Assembly: GCA_002968845.1 (NCBI GenBank)
Contig: PVBG01000017.1
Coordinates: 1-64,000 of the forward strand
Source of the DNA: Neorhizobium tomejilense
Lineage (GTDB): Bacteria; Pseudomonadota; Alphaproteobacteria; Rhizobiales; Rhizobiaceae
Length of the DNA stretch: 64,000 bases
Reading direction: 5' to 3'
Part shown: piece after piece, positions 1 to 9,077 of the stretch
How positions within the stretch are numbered: the stretch's first letter is position 1
Layout of the letters: every line of letters starts with the position of its first letter
The notes under the pieces: model-generated
Databases searched by the model: none
What the model was told of the DNA's origin: nothing
What the model saw: the letters and a program-made list of their open reading frames with translations, nothing else
Translations under genes and position numbers: made by a program

Positions 1-49
1 CCCGCAGGGATTTACGCGCGGTCTTTTGCCGCAGGCAAAAACCTTATAA

Positions 50-126
<77 letters not shown>

Positions 127-154
127 AATTCCAAAAACTCACCCCATCCATAAC

Positions 155-176
155 AAAGCCCCCTCGTGGGGCTTTT
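155..176 (+). terminator. Rho-independent terminator after tRNA-fMet
   Basis: An inverted repeat AAAGCCCC / GGGGCTTT with a five-base loop, followed by T, lies 29 bases after the tRNA CCA. Bases 177-391 hold no gene that I recognise. The next gene runs toward this region from the right. Confidence 0.8.
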
Positions 177-391
177 GCGTTCTAAACTCCAAAAAAGCAG
201 CCTACAAGGCAAATGCTCGCCCAATAAATTCCACCAACTATGTCGTAGGGCCGTTGGTTCATATCCCTTCAAGAGCAACAGATGGCAAATAAGGGCGGGA
301 AAGGCTACTCGTTGGGGTCTCGACGATTGAATGAAGAGGGGCCGAAAGCCGTCACGCCCCTGCGATCGCAGCCTCCGTCGAAGCTCTCAGC

Positions 392-1390
392 TCACGCTTG
401 AAGCTTGCCACCGTCTTCCAAGGCGGCCATGGCAATGGCCTGCCTGCGGGCGTCGCGGTAGCGTGAAAACTGCGTGTCGGCGATCACGCCGGCAAGGATG
501 ACGCTGCCCATGACGGCGAAATTCAGTGAAGAGGGGATGCCCAGGAGATTGACGAGATTTTGCAGGACCTGAAGCAGGATCACGCCCAGCACCACGCCGA
601 TGATCGACCCCTCGCCACCCCGCAGGGAGAAGCCGCCCAGGACCGCGGCGGCTATGCCGTACAGCTCGTAGAAATTGCCATGGGATGAAGGCTGGACAGA
701 GCGGGTATACATGGCGAAAAACACCGCCGAAATGCCTGTCAGGAAAGCGCAAAGCACATAGGCTTGGATGATGACCCTGGTGGTGTCGATACCTGAAAAA
801 CTCGCCGCCTCGGGATTTTTGCCGACGGCAAAAAGATGCCGGCCGAGCACGGTCCGGTGCAGGAGAAACCAGGCGGCAACAGCTACCAGCAGGAACGCGA
901 CGACGGAATGCGGCACGCCGGCTGTGCGGCCCGCGATCAGATATTCGAGCATCGGAAAGTCGGACCCGAAGGTAAAGCCGGCCGTGCCATCCCTGGTGTA
1001 GAAGCGAGCAATGCCGCGATAGATCAGAAGCCCGCAAAGCGTGACGACGAAAGGCTGAAGCTTGAGGCGGGTTATCAGCCAGCCGTGCAGAAGCCCGATG
1101 GTGACTGACAGAACCATCACGATTGCAAGTGCAACTGGCCAGGGAACGCCGAAGCTGGCGATTAGATCGACAAAAATGACGCCAATCAACGCGATCACCG
1201 AACCGATGGACAGTTCGATGCCCGCCGTGACGATGACGAAGGCCTCGGCAATGGAGAACAGTCCGAACAGGCCGATCAGGTTTGCCGTGTTGGCCAGGTT
1301 GATCGGCGACAGGAACCGTGGATTCATCACGGCGACGATTGCTCCGACGGTCATCACAAGCGTGGCTAATCCGATATCTTTTTTATGCAT
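392..1390 (-). CDS. ribose-type sugar ABC transporter permease (BPD_transp_2)
   Basis: Inner-membrane permease of 332 residues, the normal length for the RbsC/XylH family, with about 8-10 hydrophobic segments. Family signatures are the TAGIELSIGS stretch (residues 55-64) and GGFSLRGGEGS (about 252-262), which resembles the conserved GG-x-GG loop contacting the ATPase. It starts at ATG 1390, 12 bases after the stop of the ATPase gene upstream in the same operon, so it is probably translationally linked. It should act with the ATPase at 1403-2908 and the binding protein at 2991-3938 as one importer. The sugar cannot be read from the sequence. Confidence 0.9.
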   Translation of the reverse strand: MHKKDIGLATLVMTVGAIVAVMNPRFLSPINLANTANLIGLFGLFSIAEAFVIVTAGIELSIGSVIALIGVIFVDLIASFGVPWPVALAIVMVLSVTIGLLHGWLITRLKLQPFVVTLCGLLIYRGIARFYTRDGTAGFTFGSDFPMLEYLIAGRTAGVPHSVVAFLLVAVAAWFLLHRTVLGRHLFAVGKNPEAASFSGIDTTRVIIQAYVLCAFLTGISAVFFAMYTRSVQPSSHGNFYELYGIAAAVLGGFSLRGGEGSIIGVVLGVILLQVLQNLVNLLGIPSSLNFAVMGSVILAGVIADTQFSRYRDARRQAIAMAALEDGGKLQA

Positions 1391-1402
1391 GCTACGGAGT
1401 CC

Positions 1403-2908
1403 CTATTCCACGGCCAGTTGGAGAATGGTCTCCTCGGTCAGTTGATCGCGCGCAAGCGTACCGGCGATGCGACCGCGGCACATGACGGCGACCCGATCGG
1501 ATATCCCGATCACCTCTTCCATGTCCGACGAGATCATCAGCAGCGCTACGCCATCGGCGGCGAGCGCCTGCATCAGGCGGTAGACTTCCGCTTTAGCGCC
1601 GACATCGATACCGCGTGTGGGCTCGTCCAGAATGATGATCCTCGGCTTCATTGCTAGCCATTTGGCCAAGACCACCTTCTGCTGGTTGCCACCGGACATT
1701 TCTGCCGCCGCGCGACCGAGGCCTGCCGTCTTGATGTTCAGTTTGTGTCGCGATGCCTCAGCCAGGGCGGTCTCGGCGCCCATATCGACAAATCCTAGTC
1801 GCGACAGCGCGGCATGGCTCGGCATGGCGATGTTCTCGGTGATCGAGAAATCGAGAAAAAGGCCTTCCGTCTTGCGATCCTCCGGCACCAGGCAGAGGCC
1901 GGCGGCGATGGCGGCTGGAACGGAATGGCCGAAGAGCCGCTGGCCCTTGATCTCCAGCACGCCGCCTTCGATGCGGTCTATGCCAAAAAGCGCGCGGGCA
2001 AGCTCCGTACGCCCCGCGCCGACCAGGCCCGTCAGGCACAGGATCTCGCCCGCGCGCAGGCAAAGGTCGAGTGGATGCTGCGGATAGGCCTTTGTGCGCA
2101 GTCCCTTCAATTCCAGCACCGGCCTGCCGGGGTCATGCTCTGCCTTTTCATAGAACTGGCCGACATCGCGGCCGATCATCAACCGGATCATGGCGTCCTT
2201 GGTGATCTCGCCGTAACCGAGGGCTCCGGCATTGCGGCCGTCACGCAGCACCACGACGCGGCTCGCCACCTCCTCGATTTCAGCCAGGCGGTGGGTGATG
2301 AACAGCACCGCCACGCCGTCGGCGCTCAACTGCCTGATTACATCAAGAAGACGCTTGGTCTCGGACAGGGTCAGGCTGGACGTGGGTTCGTCGAGAACGA
2401 GCAGGCGCGGATCGATCGAAAGCGCACGGGCGATTTCAAGCAATTGCTGGTCGGCCAAGGACAGGCCGGAAACAGCTTCATTCGGACCGAAACGAGTATC
2501 CAGCCTGGCCAGGATCGGCGCGACCTTGCGCTCCATGGCGGCCTGGTCGAGAAAGCCGAACATCCCGCGTCTGATCTCGCGCCCCAGAAGCACGTTTGCC
2601 GTCACATCGAGATTGGAAAACGGATTGAGTTCCTGGTGGACAAGGGCGATGCCGCGCTCATGCACGCGCGCCGATGTCAGCGATGTCACTTCCTCGCCAT
2701 CGATGACGATGTGGCCCTCGTCAGGTGCGATTGCGCCACTTAGCACTTTCATCAGCGTGGATTTTCCCGCACCGTTTTCTCCAACCAGGCCGACCACTTC
2801 GCCGCCGCGAATGCTCAGCGAGACATTGTTGAGGGCGATTGCTCCCGGATAGACCTTGGTAATCCCCAGAAGGTCGAGCGATATGTCCTTTTGCCGATAG
2901 GCCGTCAT
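1403..2908 (-). CDS. sugar ABC transporter ATP-binding protein, two-domain RbsA/MglA type
   Basis: 501 residues with tandem ATPase domains, as usual for CUT2 importers. Domain 1 has Walker A GENGAGKST (43-51), Walker B LVLDEPTSSL (170-179) and H-loop FITHR. Domain 2 has the usual degenerate P-loop GLVGAGRTE (294-302) and an SGGNQQ signature (405-410), with Walker B IIILDEPTRG. Domain 1 has the weak signature typical of the family, so the asymmetry is normal. The ORF is open further upstream, but ATG 2908 has GGGAG seven bases before it. It sits between its binding protein and its permease in one operon. Confidence 0.92.
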   Translation of the reverse strand: MTAYRQKDISLDLLGITKVYPGAIALNNVSLSIRGGEVVGLVGENGAGKSTLMKVLSGAIAPDEGHIVIDGEEVTSLTSARVHERGIALVHQELNPFSNLDVTANVLLGREIRRGMFGFLDQAAMERKVAPILARLDTRFGPNEAVSGLSLADQQLLEIARALSIDPRLLVLDEPTSSLTLSETKRLLDVIRQLSADGVAVLFITHRLAEIEEVASRVVVLRDGRNAGALGYGEITKDAMIRLMIGRDVGQFYEKAEHDPGRPVLELKGLRTKAYPQHPLDLCLRAGEILCLTGLVGAGRTELARALFGIDRIEGGVLEIKGQRLFGHSVPAAIAAGLCLVPEDRKTEGLFLDFSITENIAMPSHAALSRLGFVDMGAETALAEASRHKLNIKTAGLGRAAAEMSGGNQQKVVLAKWLAMKPRIIILDEPTRGIDVGAKAEVYRLMQALAADGVALLMISSDMEEVIGISDRVAVMCRGRIAGTLARDQLTEETILQLAVE

Positions 2909-2990
2909 CGAAACTCCCGGATGGCAGGGACGGATAGGTGCTGCACGAACCACGGAAGTTCGTGCAGCAGGACCGTTTTGGAGACGACTT

Positions 2991-3938
2991 CTATTTCCCC
3001 ACGCGCGCCTTCAACTCGGCGGCGAAGGCATCGACATTGCCTTTGTCGATCTTCTTGGTCGGCACGATGATCAGGCCGTTTGCCGGTACCTGCGACTTGT
3101 CGCCCTTCAGGTAGGCGGCCATCAGCTTCATGCCCTGGTATCCCCATTGGTAGGGGTCCTGGACCACCGTTCCGGCGAATTTGCCTTCCCTCACCGCGCC
3201 GAGCGTGACGGGATCTTCGTCGAAGGCGATGACCTGGATTTTTCCCAGCTTACCGGCCGCCTGCAGCGCTTCGTAGATCTTGGGCGGATTATAGGAATAG
3301 AAGCCGACCATGCAGGTGATGTCAGGGTTGGCGGCCAGCACGTCATCGACATTCGACCGGGCTCGGGCGAAATCGACATCGTCGCCACGCACATCGACCA
3401 ACTCTATGCCGGATCCCTTAACCGCCTTGCGGAAGCCCGCGATCCGTTCGACGGCATTGTCGGCCCCCAGGAAGCCGACGAAGCCCATGCATTTTCCGCC
3501 CTTGGGCATGGCCGCCCGGGCGATCTCGCCGGCTTGGACCCCAGCATCCGTATTGGACGAACCGAGATAGGCGATGCGCTTGCTGGCGGGCGCATCGCTA
3601 TCGGTGGTGAACAGCGGCACCTGGGCCGCGATCCTGTTGAAGGCGCCGATCGAGTTTTTCGGATCGGCCGACGAGATCATGATCGCATCCGCGCCGGCGG
3701 CGACCAGGTCGTCCATCAGGGCATTCTGCAGGGCGGCGGTCCCTTGGGCCGGGTAACGGAATTGCAGGTCGTAACCAGGCAATTCAGCCTGGGCCGCCTT
3801 CACGCCAGCCTCAGCCAATTTCCAGAAATCGGACGCGGCGTTGACAACAAAGGCAAGCGCCGGCTTGTCCTCGGCAAGTGACGGACTTGCGGCAAGCACC
3901 AGGCCTGCGGCAAGCATCAGCGAATTGAGACGTTTCAT
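2991..3938 (-). CDS. periplasmic sugar-binding protein (Peripla_BP_4), CUT2 importer
   Basis: 315 residues. A Sec signal peptide covers residues 1-22 (ends SPSLA), followed by a ribose-binding-protein fold starting DKPALAFVVN. ATG 3938 is chosen over upstream codons because GGGGAGGAA lies just before it and the signal peptide begins there. It is the receptor for the ATPase and permease downstream. A 145-base gap separates it from the binding protein gene upstream (4084-5076) and contains TTACTAATAA, a motif shared with the divergent promoter at 6140. It may therefore have its own promoter. The ligand is unknown, probably a sugar or polyol. Confidence 0.9.
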   Translation of the reverse strand: MKRLNSLMLAAGLVLAASPSLAEDKPALAFVVNAASDFWKLAEAGVKAAQAELPGYDLQFRYPAQGTAALQNALMDDLVAAGADAIMISSADPKNSIGAFNRIAAQVPLFTTDSDAPASKRIAYLGSSNTDAGVQAGEIARAAMPKGGKCMGFVGFLGADNAVERIAGFRKAVKGSGIELVDVRGDDVDFARARSNVDDVLAANPDITCMVGFYSYNPPKIYEALQAAGKLGKIQVIAFDEDPVTLGAVREGKFAGTVVQDPYQWGYQGMKLMAAYLKGDKSQVPANGLIIVPTKKIDKGNVDAFAAELKARVGK

Positions 3939-4015
3939 GTTGTTCCTCCCCGCGACCCCATTCCTCAAAGGTCGCGCTAAACACGGTTTCACATCTGGTG
4001 GCCAGGTAATACTAT

Positions 4016-4025
4016 TACTAATAAC
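4016..4025 (+). promoter_or_regulatory. candidate operator half, TTACTAATAA (copy 1)
   Basis: This ten-base string sits 78-87 bases upstream of the binding-protein start at 3938 and recurs exactly at 6140-6149 between the divergent operons. Both copies lie in AT-rich islets within GC-rich DNA. The LacI-family protein at 8031-9041 is the obvious candidate ligand, by inference only. Confidence 0.35.
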
Positions 4026-4083
4026 TCGCATCCTGCCAAAGGGGCCGGGAGACCAACCGGCACCTTCCTGGCAGGGATACGCA

Positions 4084-5076
4084 CTAGTTCTTGGCGCAGA
4101 AACCCGGATCGTCGAGGTTGCAGACGTCAAGGCCGGTAAACAGCGGATCGGCCACTTTCTCGCCCTTGATCAGCTTGATCATGACGTCAGGCGCCTTGTA
4201 GCCCATCTCGAAGGGGCGCTGGCCGACCTGCGAATGGCTGCGACCTTCGCGGAAGGCCTTGGTCTGCGGTGGCAGCGTATCGCCGGCGATGATGATCAAC
4301 TCCTTGCTCTTGAGCTTGGGCATCACCTGGTCCGTGACCTGCGCATAGGCCTGCGGGGCAAACTGCGCCCAGCCGCCGACAAGGATGAAGGCGTCCAGTG
4401 TGGGATTTGCAGTGAACACATCCGACATCTGCTGGTTAGCAAGGTCTGCCTGGTCATTGGTGTAAACCGGGCACCCTCCGATTTCCTTCCAACCGCCCTG
4501 TCCGGTCAGGCGATCGATGTTCTTGGCGCCGCCGATGGTGTCGCGGAAGCCCTGGGCGCGGGCATTGATATTGGCGGCGGCCACGTTGCCGAGTTGCAGG
4601 CAGACCGACCCGCCCTTCGGCTTCAGCTTCATGGTCTGCTCGGCCATCTTCACGCCCATCAGGTAGTTGTCGGTGCCCAGATAGGTCTTGCGCAGAGCAT
4701 GGTCCTTCTCGAGAAAGTCCGCATCGACAGTCATGACCGGAACGGACGGGGCGATGGCCTTGATGCGGGTCGCTATGGCCGGCGCGTTCGAGGGCGAAAT
4801 GGCGATGGCCGCAACGCCTTTCGTCAGCAGGTCATCGACGATCTGGACCTCGCCGGCCTCGTCCGCCGATGAGGCCGGACCGGTATAGAGGCATTCATAT
4901 TCGCTACTCGCATTCTCCGACTTCCACTTCTTGCAGCCGAGATTGATCTGCTCGAAGAACGGATTGTCGAGACCCTTGACGACGATTGCCAAGGTCTTTT
5001 TGCCTTGCGCTGCGGCCGGCGCCGCAGCAAGCGCCGCAACTGCCATGGCCGCCATTGCCAATATATTGATTTTCAT
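4084..5076 (-). CDS. periplasmic sugar-binding protein, FrcB-like, cysteine-rich
   Basis: 330 residues with a signal peptide ending AAPAAAQ (about 1-24), then a Peripla_BP_4 domain beginning KKTLAIVVKGLDNPFF. The mature protein carries six cysteines, including a CNLDDPGFC pair at the C-terminus, which suggests periplasmic disulfides. ATG 5076 is preceded by a strong GAGGAGGAAAG site. No ATPase or permease follows directly. The single-domain ATPase (6255) and permease (7009) across the divergent promoter are the likely partners, an arrangement resembling fructose-type Frc systems. The pairing is inferred from gene count: two binding proteins, two permeases, two ATPases. Confidence 0.88.
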   Translation of the reverse strand: MKINILAMAAMAVAALAAAPAAAQGKKTLAIVVKGLDNPFFEQINLGCKKWKSENASSEYECLYTGPASSADEAGEVQIVDDLLTKGVAAIAISPSNAPAIATRIKAIAPSVPVMTVDADFLEKDHALRKTYLGTDNYLMGVKMAEQTMKLKPKGGSVCLQLGNVAAANINARAQGFRDTIGGAKNIDRLTGQGGWKEIGGCPVYTNDQADLANQQMSDVFTANPTLDAFILVGGWAQFAPQAYAQVTDQVMPKLKSKELIIIAGDTLPPQTKAFREGRSHSQVGQRPFEMGYKAPDVMIKLIKGEKVADPLFTGLDVCNLDDPGFCAKN

Positions 5077-5117
5077 TTTCTTTCCTCCTCCTCTTACACC
5101 GATCGAGGCTTCATGCC

Positions 5118-6098
5118 TCAGCCGGGATACCAGACAATGCGCGGGTCGTTGTCCGCGCGCTCGTAGCGCCATGCGCGATCGATCATCTGCTCGAGATCGA
5201 CCTGCGGTGCCCAGCCAAGCAGCATTCTTGCTTTGGAATTATCGAGCCAGTTGCTGTGAAACGGGGTGTCGATCTCGATCGGCCGTAATCCATGCCGCGC
5301 CGCCAAACGGGCGCCGAGATCGCCGTAATCCACTGGCTGGTCCATTGAAATGTTGAAAAGCTGGCCGGTGGTGCGCGGGTTGTCGATAGCAGCCAGGATC
5401 GCGCCGACCAGATCGTCGACATGGACGAAATTGCGCCTGAGGTAGCCGCCCCTCGCGTCGCGCATGACGGGCGCATAGCCGCCCTTGCGGCACTGTTCGA
5501 GCGCATCTGCGTCGATCAGTTCCGCCCAGCTTGGGCCGCCGAATTGGTCGTCGCCCAAGGCAAGCGCGAAGCGGAAGTCATCCTTTTCCATGATCCAGGG
5601 CGCCCGCAGGGTCGTCCAATTCACCCCATACTGGATGCCGAACTGTTCCAGCATCACCTCCTCCAGGGTCTTGGTCAGGGCATAGCAGCCCTTGTAGGCA
5701 CGGCGCGCCGACGTTTCCGTGATGGGCTCATCGTAGCGCTGGAAGATATGGCCCACGGTGCAATCGCCGCTGAGAAGGATGAACTGCCGGGCGGTATCGG
5801 ATTTGCGGAACGCGTCGAGCAACAGGAAAAGGCCCTTCAGCGCGACATCGAAGATCTGTTCCGGCGTTTCCTTGACGGCGGCCATGTGGATCACATGGCT
5901 CACGCCCTGCAGGGCCCCGGCGACCACGGCGGGATCCGACATGGAACCCGCAACGACGGACAGGCGGTCTGCAGGCATGACGGTCCTGTTGTTGCAAAGC
6001 GCCACCACCTCCCAATCCGCGAAACGGAGATCAGACAGGAACGCCGGCAGGAAAGCCTGCCCTACCTTCCCCGTGCCGCCTGTAACCAGCAGTTTCAT
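5118..6098 (-). CDS. NAD(P)-dependent epimerase/dehydratase (extended SDR)
   Basis: 326 residues. The N-terminal Rossmann motif GGTGKVGQ (7-14) and a YALTK catalytic Tyr/Lys pair mark an extended short-chain dehydrogenase/reductase, with the conserved NFVHVDDLV near residue 225 typical of sugar epimerases and dehydrogenases. It is the first gene of the leftward operon, followed after 41 bases by the FrcB-like binding protein. A role in the first oxidation or epimerisation of the imported sugar is likely, but the substrate is not evident. ATG 6098 has AGGGGAG upstream. Confidence 0.85.
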   Translation of the reverse strand: MKLLVTGGTGKVGQAFLPAFLSDLRFADWEVVALCNNRTVMPADRLSVVAGSMSDPAVVAGALQGVSHVIHMAAVKETPEQIFDVALKGLFLLLDAFRKSDTARQFILLSGDCTVGHIFQRYDEPITETSARRAYKGCYALTKTLEEVMLEQFGIQYGVNWTTLRAPWIMEKDDFRFALALGDDQFGGPSWAELIDADALEQCRKGGYAPVMRDARGGYLRRNFVHVDDLVGAILAAIDNPRTTGQLFNISMDQPVDYGDLGARLAARHGLRPIEIDTPFHSNWLDNSKARMLLGWAPQVDLEQMIDRAWRYERADNDPRIVWYPG

Positions 6099-6254
6099 GT
6101 CGCACTCCCCTGCAACATTTTTTGCATGAGGGATTTTGTTTACTAATAATATTAAGTCAAGTAATTAGTTATTAAATGCGCAAAACGGGAACGCCGGCGG
6201 GCAAAGAGCGGCCTGCCGGCGCGCCAGGAAACCATCGCGGGGAGGGAGAACCAC
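6099..6254. promoter_or_regulatory. divergent promoter region of the two sugar-uptake operons
   Basis: 156 bases between start codons on opposite strands. The central part (about 6138-6176) is strongly AT-rich and contains TTACTAATAA at 6140-6149 and AGTTATTA at 6167-6174, which make an imperfect inverted repeat. On the minus strand a TTGACT element lies within it. It is the likely binding site of a regulator, probably the LacI-family protein encoded downstream. Confidence 0.5.
6140..6149 (+). promoter_or_regulatory. candidate operator half, TTACTAATAA (copy 2)
   Basis: Identical to 4016-4025. It lies in the divergent control region, about 45 bases upstream of the epimerase start on the minus strand. 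Confidence 0.35.
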
Positions 6255-6995
6255 GTGTCGCGACTTGTCTTTTCAGGAATTTCGAAAAACTTTGGGGCGA
6301 TCCAGGCACTCAGCGACGTGTCGCTGTCCATCGAACCGGGAGAAGTGCTGGGACTGATGGGTGACAACGGCGCGGGCAAGTCCACGCTGGCCAAGATCAT
6401 CGCCGGCAATTTCCGCCCGTCTACCGGCGAAATCAGCATCGATGGAATTTCCGTCGTCTTTCACAAGCCGATCGATGCGCAGCGCGAGGGGGTGGCGATG
6501 GTCTACCAGGACCTCGCGCTCGCCGACAATCTCTCGGCCGCCTCAAACGTCTTCCTGGGCAGGGAGCCGCTGCGCCGGTTCGGACCGATCCGATACATCG
6601 ATTACAAGCGGATGAACACGGTCTCTGCCGACCTGTTCAAGCAGCTCAAGTCCGAAACCCGCCCGCGGCAGCTCGTGCGGCGCATGTCCGGGGGGCAGCG
6701 CCAGGCGGTCGCGATCGCCCGCACGCTGCTGTCGGAACCGAAGATCGTGATGATGGACGAACCGACGGCGGCCATCTCAGTACGCCAGGTGGCCGAAGTG
6801 CTCGACCTGATCCGCCGCCTGCGCGACCGCGGCATCAGCGTGATCCTGATCAGCCACCGGATGCCGGACATTTTCAGCGTGTCCGACAATATTGCCGTCC
6901 TGCGCCGCGGGCGCTTGGTTTGCCGCAAACCGGTGGGCGCCTCGTCGCCCGAGGAAGTGACCGGACTGATCACCGGCGCCATCGATGCCGCTTAG
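6255..6995 (+). CDS. sugar ABC transporter ATP-binding protein, single domain (FrcA-like)
   Basis: 246 residues, so one ATPase domain rather than the tandem form at 1403-2908. Walker A GDNGAGKST is at 36-44, signature MSGGQRQ at 144-150, Walker B IVMMDEP at 164-170 and H-loop LISHR near 197. The D-loop reads TAAIS in place of the usual SALD. The start is GTG 6255, with GGAGGGAG a few bases upstream. It is followed by a permease with 13 bases between stop and chosen start. It probably energises uptake with the binding protein at 4084-5076. Confidence 0.9.
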   Translation: MSRLVFSGISKNFGAIQALSDVSLSIEPGEVLGLMGDNGAGKSTLAKIIAGNFRPSTGEISIDGISVVFHKPIDAQREGVAMVYQDLALADNLSAASNVFLGREPLRRFGPIRYIDYKRMNTVSADLFKQLKSETRPRQLVRRMSGGQRQAVAIARTLLSEPKIVMMDEPTAAISVRQVAEVLDLIRRLRDRGISVILISHRMPDIFSVSDNIAVLRRGRLVCRKPVGASSPEEVTGLITGAIDAA

Positions 6996-7008
6996 GAGAA
7001 AAATCGCC

Positions 7009-7998
7009 ATGACGACACTCGACGACATCATCAACAATTCCCGGCACGACAGCTGGTTTGCCCGGCTGAAGAACCTGCAGGTCTTCTGGGTCTTCATAGC
7101 GGCCGTGCTGGCATGCCTGGCCCTGTCGCTGATGACTGATGCGTTCACCAGCGACCGCAATCTCTTCAATGTCGCCCGAAATTTCGCCTTCGTGGCGGTC
7201 ATTGCCATCGGCATGACGGCCGTGATCGCATCGGGCGGCATCGACCTGTCCGTCGGCTCGAGCGTGGTGCTGAGCGCCATGGTGATAAGTGTGGCCATGG
7301 CCAGCGGCATGGGCTTCTGGCTGTCTGCCGGTCTTGCGTTGGGTGCCGCCCTGCTGATCGGCCTGTTCAACGGCATCCTGATCGCCTATGCCGGTATGCC
7401 GGCCTTTGTCGTGACGCTCGGGAGCCTATCGGCCGCCCGGTCCCTGGCGATGGTGCTTTCGGACAATAAGATGATCTGGGAGTTCGGTCCCGATCACGAC
7501 CTGCTGCTGTGGATCGGCGGCGGCTCCACACTCGGGCTTCCCCATCCACTATATGTGCTGTGCGTGCTGGCCGTGGTCATGTCGCTGGTGTTTCGCTGGA
7601 CGAGGTGGGGCCAGCATCTTTTCGCCATCGGCGGCAACGAGAATGCGGCTGTGCTGGCCGGCATTCCGGTGCGGCGGCTGAAAGTCAGCATCTACATGTT
7701 CTCGGCCATGACCGCGGGGCTCGCCGGCATCCTGATGGCCGGCTGGCTGGGAAGCGTCACGACCAATCTCGGACAGGGAATGGAACTGACCGTGATTGCC
7801 GCCGCCGTGATCGGCGGCGCCAATCTGGCGGGCGGGGAGGGCAATGCGCTTGGCGCGGTGGTTGGCGCATTGTTGATAGAGGTGATTCGCAACTCCCTGA
7901 TCCTGTTGGGCATCTCGACTTTCTGGCAAGGAATGTTCATAGGTACGTTCATAATCGTTGCTGTGGCATTCGACCGATTCCGGAATATGCGGCGGTAG
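7009..7998 (+). CDS. sugar ABC transporter permease (BPD_transp_2)
   Basis: 329 residues with about nine hydrophobic segments. Family landmarks are the IASGGIDLSVGS stretch near residue 79 and GGANLAGGEGNALG near 270. An in-frame ATG at 6985 overlaps the ATPase gene, but ATG 7009 is preferred because AGGAG precedes it and the family normally begins just before the first cytoplasmic helix. It is the second gene of the rightward operon (ATPase, permease, LacI regulator). Confidence 0.9.
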   Translation: MTTLDDIINNSRHDSWFARLKNLQVFWVFIAAVLACLALSLMTDAFTSDRNLFNVARNFAFVAVIAIGMTAVIASGGIDLSVGSSVVLSAMVISVAMASGMGFWLSAGLALGAALLIGLFNGILIAYAGMPAFVVTLGSLSAARSLAMVLSDNKMIWEFGPDHDLLLWIGGGSTLGLPHPLYVLCVLAVVMSLVFRWTRWGQHLFAIGGNENAAVLAGIPVRRLKVSIYMFSAMTAGLAGILMAGWLGSVTTNLGQGMELTVIAAAVIGGANLAGGEGNALGAVVGALLIEVIRNSLILLGISTFWQGMFIGTFIIVAVAFDRFRNMRR

Positions 7999-8030
7999 GT
8001 GGAAAATCTTGCGGTGTTGTGGCAAGCGAC

Positions 8031-9041
8031 ATGGAGAATGCCTTGAAACCAACCATGATGGATGTCGCGGCGCGAGCAAGTGTGTCACAGGCAACGGTTT
8101 CCTTGATCCTTAACGGCAGTGCCGGCGCCCGCTTCAGCGAAGCCACGCGCAAGAAGGTGATGGATGCGGTTCAGGAGCTCGGCTACAGGCTCCCCAACAG
8201 GTCGCCGTCGGGCGACCTGTCCGACAGCAGGGTCATCTGCTTCATCACGGACGAGCTGACAACCGATCCCTGGATGGCGCTCGCTTTCGAGGGCGCGCGG
8301 GAAAAGGCGCTCGAATTCGGCATTATCGTCACGCTCGGCATTTTTCGCACGGGTGAGGACCCCGACGAGGACGTGTTTTCGCTGTGCCAGCAGCAGCCAT
8401 TGATGGGCTATATCTTCGGCACCATCCTGACCCGCAAGATCGACCCGCCGGCGGCGCTGTTCACCGTGCCTTCCGTGCTGGTCAATTGCTACGACCAGGA
8501 CAGGCGACTGCCCTCCATCGTGCCGGGAGACGTCGCCGGTGGCCGCGCCGCCACGGAGCGGCTGATCCGCGCCGGCCGCAGCCGGGTCGCCTTGATCAAC
8601 GGCCAGGAGGGTCTCGACAATCCGCGTGACCGGTTGCGCGGCTATAAGCAGGCGCTGGCCAGCAACGACTTCACCTTCGACCCGCAACTGGTGCGCTACG
8701 GAAATTGGGAGCCGTCATCAGGCTATAGCGAAACCCATCTCCTGATGGACCTGCCCAATCCCCCCGACGCCATCTTCTGCGCCAACGATCTGATGGCGCT
8801 CGGGTGCGTCGAGGCGCTCAAGGAGCGGGGAAAGTCGGTCCCGAAGGACGTCTCCGTGATCGGGTTCGACAATCGCGACATCGCCCAATTCATCCGTCCG
8901 CCGCTGACGACCCTGCACCTGCCGCTGTTCGAGATGGGCGCCATGGCCGTGGAAATGATCCACGACATCGCCGGCGGCCTGAAAAGCAGCCATGACCAGC
9001 TGAAGGTCGAATGCGCCCTCGTCGAGCGTGAATCCGTGTAA
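8031..9041 (+). CDS. LacI-family transcriptional regulator
   Basis: 336 residues. The N-terminal helix-turn-helix and hinge (DVAARASVSQATVSLILNGS, about 11-30) are followed by a periplasmic-binding-protein-like sensor domain with the NDLMALG and VIGFDNRDIA motifs of the family. It lies 32 bases after the permease stop, so it is probably co-transcribed and autoregulated. No strong ribosome site precedes ATG 8031, and the ORF is open upstream, so the exact start is moderately certain. It likely controls both sugar-uptake operons in answer to the imported sugar. Confidence 0.9.
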   Translation: MENALKPTMMDVAARASVSQATVSLILNGSAGARFSEATRKKVMDAVQELGYRLPNRSPSGDLSDSRVICFITDELTTDPWMALAFEGAREKALEFGIIVTLGIFRTGEDPDEDVFSLCQQQPLMGYIFGTILTRKIDPPAALFTVPSVLVNCYDQDRRLPSIVPGDVAGGRAATERLIRAGRSRVALINGQEGLDNPRDRLRGYKQALASNDFTFDPQLVRYGNWEPSSGYSETHLLMDLPNPPDAIFCANDLMALGCVEALKERGKSVPKDVSVIGFDNRDIAQFIRPPLTTLHLPLFEMGAMAVEMIHDIAGGLKSSHDQLKVECALVERESV

Positions 9042-9077
9042 TCGGCCGCGGGATGCAGCGCGATTTAGAGAATGCTT

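Noticed and set aside
7509..8030. Upstream extension of the LacI-family reading frame to 510 codons
   Set aside because: The extension overlaps the permease gene in another frame and reads as a shadow; the helix-turn-helix begins right after 8031.
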